Counted from the first letter of the stretch, positions 18,091 through 28,187 are shown. The stretch: DNA of 64,000 nucleotides from QFNR01 sp043842855 (GCA_043842855.1 JBBPJF010000001.1:310001-374000), one strand, 5' to 3'. The notes: generated by a model from the sequence alone, not told the origin. Numbers and translations: made by a program.

Positions 18091-19203
18091 ATGCTGAAAT
18101 TTAAAGTTTTAAGTCAAGATGGTTTAGCTCGCAGGGGAGAAATGGAGCTTAACCATGGCACTGTTCAAACTCCCATTTTTATGCCGGTCGGTACGCTGGG
18201 TTCTGTTAAGGGGATGAGTCCAGAAAATCTCATGCAAGTCCATGCGCAAATCATTCTAGGGAATACCTTTCATCTATGGCTTAGGCCTGGTCTAGATGTA
18301 ATTGATTCTTTTGGCGGACTGCATGAATTTATCGGTTGGCAGGGACCTATTCTTACGGATTCAGGAGGTTTTCAAGTTTTTTCTCTAGCAAAACTAAGAA
18401 AGCTAACAGAAGAAGGATGTCATTTTAAAAATCCCATTAATGGGGCAAAGCTCTTTCTATCCCCCGAAATTTCCATCAAGATACAAACTATTCTTAACTC
18501 TGATATTGCTATGCAGTTAGATGAATGTTTAGAAGGAACGGCTACTAAAGAAGCGACAGCTAAATCGGTTGATCTTAGCCTCAGATGGGCTGAACGTTCG
18601 ATCAATACTTTTCGAGCTTTGCGTAACCCAAATGCACTTTTTGGGATTGTCCAAGGAGGTATGTTTGAAGAGCTAAGAGAATATTCACTTAGAAATCTGT
18701 TATCTCTTAATTTTGATGGTTTAGCGCTCGGTGGTCTATCAGTAGGAGAAAGCAAAGAAGAGATGTACCGTATTCTTTCTCACACAGCCCCCCTATTGCC
18801 TAAAGACAAACCACACTACTTAATGGGTGTGGGCACACCAGAAGACATCGTGACAGCAGTATCATATGGCGTAGATCTATTCGATTGCGTGATGCCCACA
18901 AGAAATGCAAGGAATGGTTGGCTTTTTACTCGATTTGGGAATATTACTATTAAAAATACTCGCTATAAAAACGACCCTCTACCCCTAGATGAAACTTGTG
19001 AGTGTTATACGTGCCAACATTTCTCTCGAGCCTATTTACACCATCTATATAAGTGTGGAGAATTATTGGGCCTACAGCTCAATACCATACATAATCTTTA
19101 CTACTACCTAAACCTATTACAGGAAATTAGAAAAAGTATTGAAACAGGGCGATTTAAATCTTTCTCAGAGGAATTCCAGGAAAATAGGGCGAGAGGCATT
19201 TGA
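18091..19203 (+). CDS. tgt: Queuine/preQ1 tRNA-ribosyltransferase
   Basis: 370 residues. Exchanges guanine 34 for preQ1 in tRNAs with GUN anticodons. Asp90 in LTDSGGFQVFS is the general acid/base and the nucleophile is in FDCVMPTRNARNG. The zinc site is visible as CECYTCQ with a later histidine in LNTIHN. The gene follows trhP by 3 bases, so it is cotranscribed and likely translationally coupled. No other queuosine pathway gene is in the window. Confidence 0.97.
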   Translation: MLKFKVLSQDGLARRGEMELNHGTVQTPIFMPVGTLGSVKGMSPENLMQVHAQIILGNTFHLWLRPGLDVIDSFGGLHEFIGWQGPILTDSGGFQVFSLAKLRKLTEEGCHFKNPINGAKLFLSPEISIKIQTILNSDIAMQLDECLEGTATKEATAKSVDLSLRWAERSINTFRALRNPNALFGIVQGGMFEELREYSLRNLLSLNFDGLALGGLSVGESKEEMYRILSHTAPLLPKDKPHYLMGVGTPEDIVTAVSYGVDLFDCVMPTRNARNGWLFTRFGNITIKNTRYKNDPLPLDETCECYTCQHFSRAYLHHLYKCGELLGLQLNTIHNLYYYLNLLQEIRKSIETGRFKSFSEEFQENRARGI

Positions 19204-19820
19204 CTAGTAGCTGATTGGTTTATGTTTCCTATAACCCTGGTCAATAAATTTTCTCAGGGGCTCTTTTTTACCGGATTCAGCCTATTCATTTCACAGGGTC
19301 TGGAAACCAGTGGGTCAACTGCTCTTCAACCAATTTGTTTTGCTAAAAACGCTATATCCTCACTTTTTCCATGCCGAGTTGTAATACTACGCTGTAGCAT
19401 TTACTTTTTACCAGACATTAATTGCGATAGAGCCTTGATTTGTTATTACTAGTAGTTGTCTCTAAATAATGGAAAACCCCATACCTAGGCATGCAAACTC
19501 ATATTTATAATTACTTATCTGTGTTCAACAAAGCTGCTTTTATGGTGTTCAGCATTTAACCGCCTGCCTATAGAGAGTAATTACTTGGTTTTTATTTTGG
19601 CAGCCTTTGACCATTATCAAACGTACGTTAGACTTGAAACAAGCGAGAAAGGTCAGAGCAAAATTTTTAGATCTTTTACTGGCAGATAGCTATATAAAAA
19701 CCCAAGGTTATTTATTTAATGAGCGCAGCGCGCGATTCAATCTATTTCTGACTAACAGTTAAAAGCAAGTCTAAATAACCTGCTCTTTCCACCAACTTTA
19801 TTTGGCTAGTTTAATTCTCG
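19204..19820. other. 617-base gap without a convincing gene
   Basis: Between tgt and the convergent cls. Apart from the candidate terminator, two frames are open but neither is convincing: a 76-codon plus-strand frame at 19222-19452 that overlaps the terminator, and a 51-codon lysine/arginine-rich frame at 19607-19762 starting with TTG (TIIKRTLDLKQARK near its start). The second looks more protein-like and might be a remnant or a small gene. No repeats or RNA genes were recognised. Confidence 0.4.
19235..19269 (+). terminator. Candidate terminator after tgt
   Basis: A 5-base-pair stem (CCCTG / CAGGG) with a long loop is followed after four bases by six T residues. The stem is short, so the call is tentative. 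Confidence 0.4.
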
Positions 19821-21377
19821 TTACTTAGGCTTATTAATCCTTCTCCAACTCCTATTATCGGGTTCCCCTGATGTAGAACTCCTTTTCCGCTGGTGCTGTT
19901 TCATTAGATAAAAAGCTTGACAGGCACGATGTGCTGTAGTTAGAAAGACAGTGAGAGATAAAAAAGCGAGCGGATAGGCAATCGTCTGGGGCAGATAGAA
20001 GAAAAGGATAGCAACTATCAAAGAAAAAATACTGATGAGAAGGAAAGAATAAGCTTCAGACTTTTCTACTACTGTCTCTTTTTCTGCACCTGTAAAGAGC
20101 ATACCATCTAAGCTTTTTCCCCATGTAAGCACCTGTCTCACCAATAACCTAGACCTATAATTTAAAAAGGCCACTTTCTTTCTATCTTTTAGTTTTAATT
20201 TTTCATGTTTCAAATGAGATTGACTGATATCACTCAAAATCATTTCGGTAGAATGCTGGATATCCTCCAAATAAGCTAAAACTAAGGGCCTTACGCTTTC
20301 TTGCCCCTCCAAAATAATATCAAGTTCACTATTAGCAAGCCAACTATTTACATTTAGATTAGTTGAACCCACGCGCGCCCAACGATTATCTACTACCAAG
20401 GTTTTTGCATGCATCATGGAGCCATTCCATTCAAATATACGAACGCCTGCTTCCAATAGACTTCTATATTGAGTCCTAGAAATTGCTGCAATCCAAGGTA
20501 CATCTGAAGTACATGGAGCCAAAATTCTCACATCAACCCCATCCTTAGCTGCATTGATTAGAAGCTGGAGATAAAGTTTAGTCGGCATGAAGTATGCATC
20601 AGCAATCCAAATACTTGTCTTCGCAAAAGTAATGGCTAATAGATCCAGCCTTAACATGTTGACCTTAAAAAGCTTTGTAGCAACCACTCTAGCTTTTGCT
20701 AGAGCTTGTTCTTCATGCCTGGCCTGGAGAGGTAAAGCCTCCTCATTGAAGGATGTGTGGGAAAGATGAGACCAGGTATCCTTAAAAGCTTTAAGCACTT
20801 CTAGACTAACTAATCCTTCCATAGCTAGACCGCTGTCACGCCAGGGCTCAATAGCTTTTTCTACATTACCTTCCCAATCAGAAGAGATACATAAGCCTGA
20901 AACATAGGAAAGCCTTCCATCAATAATAATAGTCTTGCGATGATCGCGAAATAATATTCCTGGAATAGAAAATAAACTTAACTTATTAAAAGCATAGACC
21001 TGTGCCCCTTGTTGCCTTAAAGGTCTAAAAAAACCTTTCCAGTGCGCCTTTAAGCTGCCAAACCAATCATAAATAATATAAACACGTATCCCTTGTTGAA
21101 GTTTTTGGATTAACAGTTCCCTGACTTCCTGTCCAAAACCAACTACATCCCACTTGTACATTTCAATACAGATAAAACTTTCTGCTGAAGCAATGCCCTC
21201 TAGCCAAGCAGGAAAATTTTCTTCTGCATTTTTAAGATAAGTAATTCGATTCCCTTCGGTCAGAATTGCTCCACCAGTGGTCCGCGCTACAGCACTATCC
21301 CATAGCGTAGAAAACACTTTCTTTGAATCCTCATTTCTAGTTCTTTGTTGCTGATGATCTTTTACTTTCATGCCCAT
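19821..21377 (-). CDS. Phospholipase D family cardiolipin synthase
   Basis: 518 residues with two HKD motifs: His146-Lys148-Asp153 in FRDHRKTIIIDG and His323-Lys325-Asp330 in MMHAKTLVVDN, each followed by GS/N-type residues (VGSTNLN). There are no N-terminal membrane helices, as in ClsB, but two hydrophobic helices lie near the C-terminus (about 443-485), ahead of a basic tail. Expected activity is transfer of a phosphatidyl group to make cardiolipin. The start at 21377 or the ATG at 21371 are both possible; neither has a clear ribosome site. The C-terminal anchor is atypical. Confidence 0.87.
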   Translation of the reverse strand: MGMKVKDHQQQRTRNEDSKKVFSTLWDSAVARTTGGAILTEGNRITYLKNAEENFPAWLEGIASAESFICIEMYKWDVVGFGQEVRELLIQKLQQGIRVYIIYDWFGSLKAHWKGFFRPLRQQGAQVYAFNKLSLFSIPGILFRDHRKTIIIDGRLSYVSGLCISSDWEGNVEKAIEPWRDSGLAMEGLVSLEVLKAFKDTWSHLSHTSFNEEALPLQARHEEQALAKARVVATKLFKVNMLRLDLLAITFAKTSIWIADAYFMPTKLYLQLLINAAKDGVDVRILAPCTSDVPWIAAISRTQYRSLLEAGVRIFEWNGSMMHAKTLVVDNRWARVGSTNLNVNSWLANSELDIILEGQESVRPLVLAYLEDIQHSTEMILSDISQSHLKHEKLKLKDRKKVAFLNYRSRLLVRQVLTWGKSLDGMLFTGAEKETVVEKSEAYSFLLISIFSLIVAILFFYLPQTIAYPLAFLSLTVFLTTAHRACQAFYLMKQHQRKRSSTSGEPDNRSWRRINKPK

Positions 21378-21455
21378 GCTTTATTCAAGCTTTTACCCGA
21401 GTAACGTTTTAATTCTAAACGAATATAGTCTTTCATATCAAATTGGTTCTGCTTA

Positions 21456-21464
21456 TGGTACAAT
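21456..21464 (+). promoter_or_regulatory. Extended -10 promoter element of ychF
   Basis: TGG followed by TACAAT and then CGCGG, 38 bases before the chosen ychF start. No good -35. Confidence 0.5.
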
Positions 21465-21501
21465 CGCGGCGTTTCTGAAGCAATGCACAGGAATTATCAA
21501 G

Positions 21502-22593
21502 ATGAGTTTAAAATGCGGTATTGTAGGTCTACCTAATGTGGGTAAGTCTACGCTTTTTAACGCTTTGACTAAGGCCAGTATCGAAGCTGCTAATTATCCC
21601 TTTTGCACTATTGAGCCAAATACTGGGATTGTTGAAGTCCCAGATAGTCGCCTGTTGACTTTAGCTCAGATTGTTCAACCCCAAAAAATACAGTCTGCAG
21701 TGGTTGAATTTACAGATATTGCAGGCTTAGTTGCCGGAGCAAATCAAGGAGAAGGCTTAGGAAACCAATTCTTGGCTAATATACGAGAAACTAATGCCAT
21801 GATTCATGTAGTGCGCTGCTTTGAGGACCCAAATGTTGTACATGTAAGCGGGAAAGTAGATCCCATTGACGATGTGGAAATAATCTCAACTGAACTAGCA
21901 CTCGCTGACCTTGCAACAGTAGAAAAGGCCATCCAGAGAGAAGACAAAAAAGCTAAAGCGGGTCAGAAAGAAGCAAAAAGCCTACTCAGTCTGCTAGATT
22001 CACTGCTTCCTGTCTTAAAAGAAGGCAAGGCTCTGAGACAAATTGCTTTTTCTCCTGAAGAGCAGAAACTATTAAAACCTCTAAGCTTACTTACTCTTAA
22101 ACCAACTTTATATGTAGCTAATGTATTAGAAGACGGCTTTACAAATAATCCTTTACTAGAGAAGTTGCAAGCACTGGCAGCACAGGAAAATTGTCCTGTC
22201 ATTCCTATTTGTGCTTTGCTAGAAGCTGAGCTCGGTGATTTAGAAGAAAAAGAAAAGAAAGCTTTCTTAATGGAGTTGGGGCTAGAAGAACCTGGTCTCA
22301 ATCGTCTTATACGGGCAGCTTACCATTTATTAGGCTTACAGACCTATTTTACTGCTGGAGTCAAAGAAGTTAGAGCTTGGACCATCCGACGGGGAGATAC
22401 AGCACCTCAAGCTGCCGCTGTTATTCATACAGATTTTGAGAAGGGTTTTATAAGGGCCCAGGTAATTCCTTATGAGGACTTTGTTCTTTTGGGTGGAGAG
22501 AATAAGGCAAAGGAGGCGGGTAAGATGCGGGTTGAGGGGAAGGAGTATGTTGTACAAGATGGTGATGTCATTCATTTCCTGTTTAACGTATAG
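21502..22593 (+). CDS. ychF: Redox-sensitive ribosome-binding ATPase YchF
   Basis: With the ATG at 21502 the protein has 363 residues, the same as E. coli YchF, and starts MSLKCGIVGLPNVGKSTLFN. The G1 loop is GLPNVGKS, the switch region has DIAGLVAGANQGEGLGNQF, and NVLE replaces the usual NKxD, as in this ATP-preferring OBG-family member. A TGS domain ends the protein. AGGA lies 9 bases before the start. A longer frame upstream overlaps cls and was not used. YchF binds ribosomes and dampens the oxidative stress response. Confidence 0.97.
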   Translation: MSLKCGIVGLPNVGKSTLFNALTKASIEAANYPFCTIEPNTGIVEVPDSRLLTLAQIVQPQKIQSAVVEFTDIAGLVAGANQGEGLGNQFLANIRETNAMIHVVRCFEDPNVVHVSGKVDPIDDVEIISTELALADLATVEKAIQREDKKAKAGQKEAKSLLSLLDSLLPVLKEGKALRQIAFSPEEQKLLKPLSLLTLKPTLYVANVLEDGFTNNPLLEKLQALAAQENCPVIPICALLEAELGDLEEKEKKAFLMELGLEEPGLNRLIRAAYHLLGLQTYFTAGVKEVRAWTIRRGDTAPQAAAVIHTDFEKGFIRAQVIPYEDFVLLGGENKAKEAGKMRVEGKEYVVQDGDVIHFLFNV

Positions 22594-22637
22594 GTTAGTG
22601 ATCAACTAATAACTGTGGTCTGACTACTCATCCTCTC

Positions 22638-23240
22638 CTAAACAAACCAGGATCCTACTACTTGTTCTACTTCCCCAATATTCATTTTCTCAAGGCTAGA
22701 AAATACTTGACTAGTAATGGGATTGCTCTGACCATGCTGGAGAATTAGTGACTTTTGCATTTCCTTCAATGACTTGCGCTGTTGCTGCTTAGATAATTTA
22801 TCTGCCTTAGTAAGTAATATATGGATAGGTAATTTTCTAGGAGCAAAAAAATCTAGCATTTTCTGATCCAATTCTTTTAGAGGGTGCCTGATATCCATGA
22901 TCATTACTAGTCCTAAGAGAGAAGTTCTCGTCGCTAAATAATCTCCCAGTAACGATACCCAATGCCTCCGCATTTCACTTGGGACAGCTGCGTAACCATA
23001 GCCTGGCAAATCTACTATGAACCCCTCATTTTTTAATTGAAAGTAATTAATATACTGGGTTCGTCCAGGCGTTTTAGATACATAGGCCAATCTACGGTGG
23101 CCTGTCAATGCGTTAATTGCACTGGATTTACCTGCGTTACTCCTGCCTACAAAAGCTACCTCCTTCTTTACAGAAGGCAAATCTTTGAGATGATTAATAG
23201 TTGTAAAGAACTGAGCTCCACGAAAAAAATCCTTGCACAT
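22638..23240 (-). CDS. engB: Ribosome biogenesis GTPase EngB (YihA/YsxC)
   Basis: Small GTPase needed for large-subunit assembly. G1 GRSNAGKSS, G3 DLPGYG and G4 TKAD are all present. The start chosen is the ATG at 23240 (200 residues), giving MCKDFFRGAQFFTTINHL as in related proteins; an in-frame TTG at 23258 would add six residues. It converges on ychF with 44 bases between. Confidence 0.95.
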   Translation of the reverse strand: MCKDFFRGAQFFTTINHLKDLPSVKKEVAFVGRSNAGKSSAINALTGHRRLAYVSKTPGRTQYINYFQLKNEGFIVDLPGYGYAAVPSEMRRHWVSLLGDYLATRTSLLGLVMIMDIRHPLKELDQKMLDFFAPRKLPIHILLTKADKLSKQQQRKSLKEMQKSLILQHGQSNPITSQVFSSLEKMNIGEVEQVVGSWFV

Positions 23241-23408
23241 AATATGGGGAAACCTCAAATTCTACAGAAAAGATGACTTTTGTAAGTTTAATTGTCACTT
23301 CGTCAATACGCAAATAATGATTTTTTTCACTGTGCGCTACCAGAAAAATTATATTCTAAATTAAGCATTACTGATAGAATGGTTTGTCGTTGATTACTTA
23401 ATCACTCT

Positions 23409-25001
23409 ATGGATGCCGGTTGGCTATTAGACCCTAACGTCCTTATTGGTTTTCTTACCTTAGTTATTCTAGAAATAGTCCTCGGAATAGACAACTTGGT
23501 CTTCGTTGCTATTGTTGTAAACAAAGCTAATCCCCAGCAGCGTGATCGTGCGCGAGTAATAGGCTTAAGTTTAGCTATTATCATCCGTATACTGATGCTT
23601 GCGATTGCTTCCTATCTAGTTTCACTAACTCGCCCTTTATTTACTATTGCTACTTTCTCTATTTCCGGTAAAGACATTCTAATGATGGTCGGAGGTTTCT
23701 TTCTCATATACAAAGCAACTTCTGAACTACACGAAAAAATCGATGCTGACACACAATATCTAGAGGAATATCAAACCAAGAAACAATATACCCCTGCCTA
23801 CCTAGTAACTATTCAAATTCTCCTTATCGATGCTGTTTTTTCCCTAGACTCGGTTATGACTTCGGTAGGTATGGTTGACCATATTATTGTGGCTATGTTC
23901 GCGGTCAGTGTGGCAATGGTGGTTATGATTATTGGTAGTAAATATCTGACTGAGTTTATTAATCACCATCCTACGGTCGTTGTACTATGTTTGTGCTTCC
24001 TCCTTATGATTGGCTTGACACTTATTTTAGAAGGTTTTCATAAACATATTCCTAAGGGCTATCTTTACGCTTCTATTCTATTTGCTATTTTGATTGAAAT
24101 ACTCAATCAGGTTTCAGCTAAAAATCTCAGGAAAAATGCCTACACTAGCCTAAGTTGGCGGCGTAAAACTATTGATTCAGTTTTGGGTATGTTAGGCATT
24201 AGAGAAGCCGCCCTAGCGCACGCAAATCAAAATGGGGAGCACCTTGAAGATCAAGATATCTTTGAAGATAATGAAAAAAATATGATTCGCAGTGTACTCA
24301 CCCTTGCAGAAAAACCCGTTGAATCGATCATAACCCCCCGTAGAGAAATTGCTAAACTTAATCTCTCTAAATCTCTACAGGAACAACGTGAGGAGCTAAA
24401 AAGTACACCTTATGGGCGCCTAATTGTAGTGGGCAAGGCCGGAATTGAAGAACCTTTGGGCTATATTAGCAAAAAAGATGTTTTATCGGCTTTACTTGAA
24501 AATCAAAACTACGATCTAACAAAACTGATTAAGCAGCCTTTATTCATTCCTAATACCGCCACTGTTTTAAGTGCTTTAGAATTATTTCGCCGTTCACCAG
24601 CTGATATAGCCTTAGTAGTAGACGAATTTGGTGCAATATTGGGTCTGTTGAGCATTAAAGATATTACGGAAGCTATTGCTGGGGAATTTCCTGAAGAATA
24701 CGAACAAGCCAGTAGTCCCTCTATACAAACCAATGAGGATAACAGTATTACCGTTGATGGCTCTTTGGACTATGATACACTTGCACAGAAACTAAATCTT
24801 CCACCACTCCCAGAAAACACTGAATTTCACTCAGTAGCTGGACTTTTGATGGAGGAGTTACAGAGAATCCCGAACGTAGGAGATACTATTGAATACTATG
24901 ACCATATCTTTGAAGTGATAGAAAGAAGTGGGCAAAAAATACAACGCGTTAGAATTAAGCCCCGCTCTACTGAAATAGACTTAGCTCAATTATCCCATTA
25001 A
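23409..25001 (+). CDS. TerC-family membrane protein with CBS and CorC/HlyC domains (YegH/YoaE type)
   Basis: 530 residues. An N-terminal TerC domain (about 1-235) has some seven membrane helices with the acidic motifs EIVLGIDN and DAVFSLDSV, which are thought to bind metal ions. A pair of CBS domains (about 295-420, starting at the RSVLTLAEKPVESIMTP-like segment) and a CorC/HlyC FAD-fold domain (about 440-520) follow. Length matches E. coli YegH and YoaE. Likely involved in metal-ion export or envelope homeostasis; the substrate is unknown. The gene stands alone, divergent from engB. No strong Shine-Dalgarno is seen. Confidence 0.9.
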   Translation: MDAGWLLDPNVLIGFLTLVILEIVLGIDNLVFVAIVVNKANPQQRDRARVIGLSLAIIIRILMLAIASYLVSLTRPLFTIATFSISGKDILMMVGGFFLIYKATSELHEKIDADTQYLEEYQTKKQYTPAYLVTIQILLIDAVFSLDSVMTSVGMVDHIIVAMFAVSVAMVVMIIGSKYLTEFINHHPTVVVLCLCFLLMIGLTLILEGFHKHIPKGYLYASILFAILIEILNQVSAKNLRKNAYTSLSWRRKTIDSVLGMLGIREAALAHANQNGEHLEDQDIFEDNEKNMIRSVLTLAEKPVESIITPRREIAKLNLSKSLQEQREELKSTPYGRLIVVGKAGIEEPLGYISKKDVLSALLENQNYDLTKLIKQPLFIPNTATVLSALELFRRSPADIALVVDEFGAILGLLSIKDITEAIAGEFPEEYEQASSPSIQTNEDNSITVDGSLDYDTLAQKLNLPPLPENTEFHSVAGLLMEELQRIPNVGDTIEYYDHIFEVIERSGQKIQRVRIKPRSTEIDLAQLSH

Positions 25002-25086
25002 GTAGTTCTTCTTCTCCGCCCTGTATTCTGGACTTTTGATACGCTTTATTTGATAATACACCTCGTGTTATTCGTGGGAGGGTGGT

Positions 25087-25599
25087 GTGTCTACCTCGCT
25101 AAGGATTTTCCTTTTGTTCTTTCTGGTTTTTTGCTCCCCCTTCGTGGTAGCAAAGACTTATCTCTGTATCAATTTAGAAGGTGAAAAAGTTTATACTGAT
25201 AAACCTTCCGGGGGTAATTGTTCCATATCACAGCTAGAAGCTTTGAATACTTACACCGCGCCGCTTTTTTCTACAAAATCTGCTACTAGCAAAAATACTA
25301 AGAAGTTTGCCTCTGGGATCCACAAAACCGGTTTTAGTAGAAAAGCTACAGCGGCTAATACCAGTACTGAATTTCTTGTTTCAGCGCCCACACAAATTCG
25401 GAGGGACGAGACGCGTAAACAAATACTTACTAATGAACTTATCAATGAAGTGCAAGCACTAAGGAGTGTTCAACAACAAATACAACTCTCCCATTCCTCC
25501 TTTTCTAAAAATAAGCAAGTCCAACAGTTTGAATTACAAGCGCTCGAACGGCAACAAAATATTGAAGCAATCTCTCAGGAATTGGCTAGGCTGAAATAA
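25087..25599 (+). CDS. Exported protein with DUF4124-like domain
   Basis: 170 residues, GTG start at 25087 with GGAGG five to six bases upstream. A signal peptide (about 1-23) is followed by AKTYLCINLEGEKVYTDKP, the pattern of DUF4124 (a short domain with a conserved Tyr-Cys and Tyr-x-Asp). The second half is Ser/Thr-rich and then glutamine/glutamate-rich, probably a coiled coil (about 115-168). Periplasmic location is expected. Function unknown. A GNAT gene begins 2 bases after its stop. Confidence 0.75.
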   Translation: MSTSLRIFLLFFLVFCSPFVVAKTYLCINLEGEKVYTDKPSGGNCSISQLEALNTYTAPLFSTKSATSKNTKKFASGIHKTGFSRKATAANTSTEFLVSAPTQIRRDETRKQILTNELINEVQALRSVQQQIQLSHSSFSKNKQVQQFELQALERQQNIEAISQELARLK

Positions 25600-25601
25600 G
25601 T

Positions 25602-26087
25602 ATGGGCTTAGTCACTTTAATACGCAGGGTTACCCCCTATGATTGTGAAGCAATTTATAATGCACACCTCTATGCAGTCCAATACGCTTGTAAGAATTGC
25701 TATAACGAACGGATACTTGAAGCTTGGTCCAGTCTACTTTATCCTGAAAGCTACTTGGAAAGCCTAAAGAATAAGGAGCTGTGGCTCATTGAATACAAGC
25801 ACAAAATCCAGGGATTTTTCCAGTTAGATCTTAAGAATGCAGAACTGGATGCCCTGTATGTTCATCCTTTTGTGCACAATCAAGGGCTAGGAACTGCCCT
25901 TATTCAAAAAGCGGAAGCGCTTGCAACAGCAGCAGAGTTGGGCTCTATTAAGTTATACGCTTCGCTCAACTCCATATACTTTTATGAACTGTGTGGCTAC
26001 CAGAAGCTTCAAAAATATCAACTTATGTTAGACAACGAGATAGGTGTTGATTGCGTCTTGATGAAAAAAGAATTACAAGAATATTAG
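25602..26087 (+). CDS. GNAT-family N-acetyltransferase
   Basis: 161 residues. The acetyl-CoA binding core is visible as LDALYVHPFVHNQGLGTALI (about 85-104), with the Q-x-x-G-x-G loop, followed by a helix and a C-terminal LYASLNSIYFYELCGYQ typical of the fold. Substrate unknown. It begins 2 bases after the upstream gene and is probably cotranscribed. Confidence 0.88.
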   Translation: MGLVTLIRRVTPYDCEAIYNAHLYAVQYACKNCYNERILEAWSSLLYPESYLESLKNKELWLIEYKHKIQGFFQLDLKNAELDALYVHPFVHNQGLGTALIQKAEALATAAELGSIKLYASLNSIYFYELCGYQKLQKYQLMLDNEIGVDCVLMKKELQEY

Positions 26088-26228
26088 TTCTGGACGCTAA
26101 TAACTAACTTTTTCTGAAGCTGAAACTATATAACCAATTGTCAGCTCGATCGAAAGCAAGGCCTGTGATCATCTGCGCCTAATACCAAAAATTGCTTCTG
26201 ACAGAAAGTTTAGTTTTAATCTGCTGAC

Positions 26229-28094
26229 CTAGCTATGCTCACCACACTGCGATACATCCCGTATTGCTCCCCTGTCTGCACTTGTCGTCATAGCAGCGTA
26301 GGCTTTCAGTGCAGTGGATATTTTTCTTCTCCTTGAGTGAGGCTTCCAGGCTTTTGATCCCAGGTTTATCATCTCAGCTCGTCTTTTCGCTAACTCTTCC
26401 TCTGTTACTAGCAAATTGATGCAACGACTCGGTATATCGATTTCAATTAGGTCACCATCCTGCACTAGTGCAATTTCACCTTTTTCGGCAGCTTCAGGAG
26501 ATATATGGCCAATAGATAATCCAGAAGTACCTCCAGAAAAACGACCATCAGTTAGTAAAGCACATTCCTTTCCTAATCCCTTAGATTTTAAATAAGAGGT
26601 GGGATAAAGCATCTCCTGCATTCCGGGCCCTCCTTTCGGCCCCTCATACCTGATGACTACCACATGACCAGCTCTAATTCGCTCTGATAAAATCGCTTCT
26701 ACTGCTTCCTCCTGACTTTCTAACACTACTGCTTCACCTCTGAAATGCCAGATTGATTCATCTACTCCAGCTGTCTTGACGACGCAGCCACGCCTTGCAA
26801 TATTGCCAAAGAGTACTGCCAACCCACCCTCTTGTGAGTAAGCATATTTTATAGAGCGAACACAACCAGTTTTTACATCACTATCCAACTCTTCATACTC
26901 GCTAGCTTGACTAAATGCCTGCGTAGTTAATTTGCCGCCTGGACTAGCACGATAAAGCTCCAATGCTTTTTCGCTCACGGTGGATGAACGAATATCCCAT
27001 TCATCTATGACTTCTGCAAGGCTTTTGCAAAATACGGTCATTACCCCTCCATGAATGAGATTATGACGCTTGAGTTCACCTAAAATTCTCATTACGCCTC
27101 CTGCGCGGTGCACATCTTCCATATAAAACTGACTGGAATTAGGAGCTACCTTACATAAACAGGGTATTTTACGACTAAGCTGATCGATATCTTTCATTTT
27201 AAACTCTACTCCTGCTTCATTGGCAGCAGCTAATAAGTGTAGAATAGTATTTGTAGACCCTCCCATTGCGATATCTAGTTTCATTGCATTCTCAAAACCC
27301 AGTTTAGTCACTATATTCCTGGGTAAAATGGCTGTATTACCTAGTACATAAAACTGTTCCGTTAACTTCAGAATTTGTTGTGCTGCCTCTAAAAATAGAA
27401 ATCTACGCTTTTCATGTGTCGCTAACAAGGAACCATTACCTGGCAAGGCTAAGCCTAAGGCTTCCATAAGACAGTTCATAGAATTAGCTGTAAACATACC
27501 AGAACAGGAACCACAGGTTGGACAAGCTAGCTGCTCTGTATTCTCTACTTGCTCATTAGAAAAATGATCATCGGCAGCCTCAACCATTGCATCGACTAAA
27601 TCCAACCTTCTCAAGATTTGGCTACCGGGACCTTTCAATCTACCGGCTTCCATAGGACCACCTGAAACAAAAATAGTGGGTATATTAAGTCGTAACGTTG
27701 CTAAAAGCATGCCAGGAGTGATTTTGTCACAGTTGGAAATACAAACCATGGCATCTATACAATGGGCATTAACCATATACTCTACTGAATCAGCAATTAA
27801 TTCTCTACTGGGTAAACTATAAAGCATACCCCCATGCCCCATAGCGATCCCATCATCTATAGCAATAGTATTAAACTCTTTGGCAATACCACCCCTCTTT
27901 TCAATTTCACGAACCACCAATTGACCTACCTCGTGTAAATGCACGTGGCCAGGCACAAGCTGGGTGAAGGAGTTTACTACAGCAATAATTGGCTTACCAA
28001 AATCCTCATTTTTTACTCCTGTCGCTCTCCATAAAGCACGAGCCCCTGCGGCATTTCTACCTTCTATTGATTTTTTCGAACGATACTCCGGCAT
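26229..28094 (-). CDS. ilvD: Dihydroxyacid dehydratase
   Basis: 621 residues, third common step of valine and isoleucine synthesis. Cluster-binding cysteines are seen in ISNCDKITPGM (Cys122) and CPTCGSCSGMF (Cys191-197). The length and the CDK plus TCGSCSGMFTANSMN form match the E. coli type [4Fe-4S] enzyme. AAGGA lies 8 bases before the ATG. It converges on the GNAT gene with 141 bases between and has no ilv neighbours. Confidence 0.97.
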   Translation of the reverse strand: MPEYRSKKSIEGRNAAGARALWRATGVKNEDFGKPIIAVVNSFTQLVPGHVHLHEVGQLVVREIEKRGGIAKEFNTIAIDDGIAMGHGGMLYSLPSRELIADSVEYMVNAHCIDAMVCISNCDKITPGMLLATLRLNIPTIFVSGGPMEAGRLKGPGSQILRRLDLVDAMVEAADDHFSNEQVENTEQLACPTCGSCSGMFTANSMNCLMEALGLALPGNGSLLATHEKRRFLFLEAAQQILKLTEQFYVLGNTAILPRNIVTKLGFENAMKLDIAMGGSTNTILHLLAAANEAGVEFKMKDIDQLSRKIPCLCKVAPNSSQFYMEDVHRAGGVMRILGELKRHNLIHGGVMTVFCKSLAEVIDEWDIRSSTVSEKALELYRASPGGKLTTQAFSQASEYEELDSDVKTGCVRSIKYAYSQEGGLAVLFGNIARRGCVVKTAGVDESIWHFRGEAVVLESQEEAVEAILSERIRAGHVVVIRYEGPKGGPGMQEMLYPTSYLKSKGLGKECALLTDGRFSGGTSGLSIGHISPEAAEKGEIALVQDGDLIEIDIPSRCINLLVTEEELAKRRAEMINLGSKAWKPHSRRRKISTALKAYAAMTTSADRGAIRDVSQCGEHS

Positions 28095-28187
28095 GGCTAT
28101 TCCTTAATATTTAACTTTACTTTAGGTAAGACAAATGATCATTCTAACAATTTTTTATACCCCTATAGCAACTTACCTTGGCCTTAT

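Noticed and set aside
19222..19452. 76-codon plus-strand open frame after tgt
   Set aside because: It has no ribosome site, overlaps the candidate tgt terminator and its translation resembles no family.
21370..21501. 44-residue N-terminal extension of YchF
   Set aside because: It overlaps the cls start, spans the ychF promoter-like element, and the internal ATG gives the exact family length.
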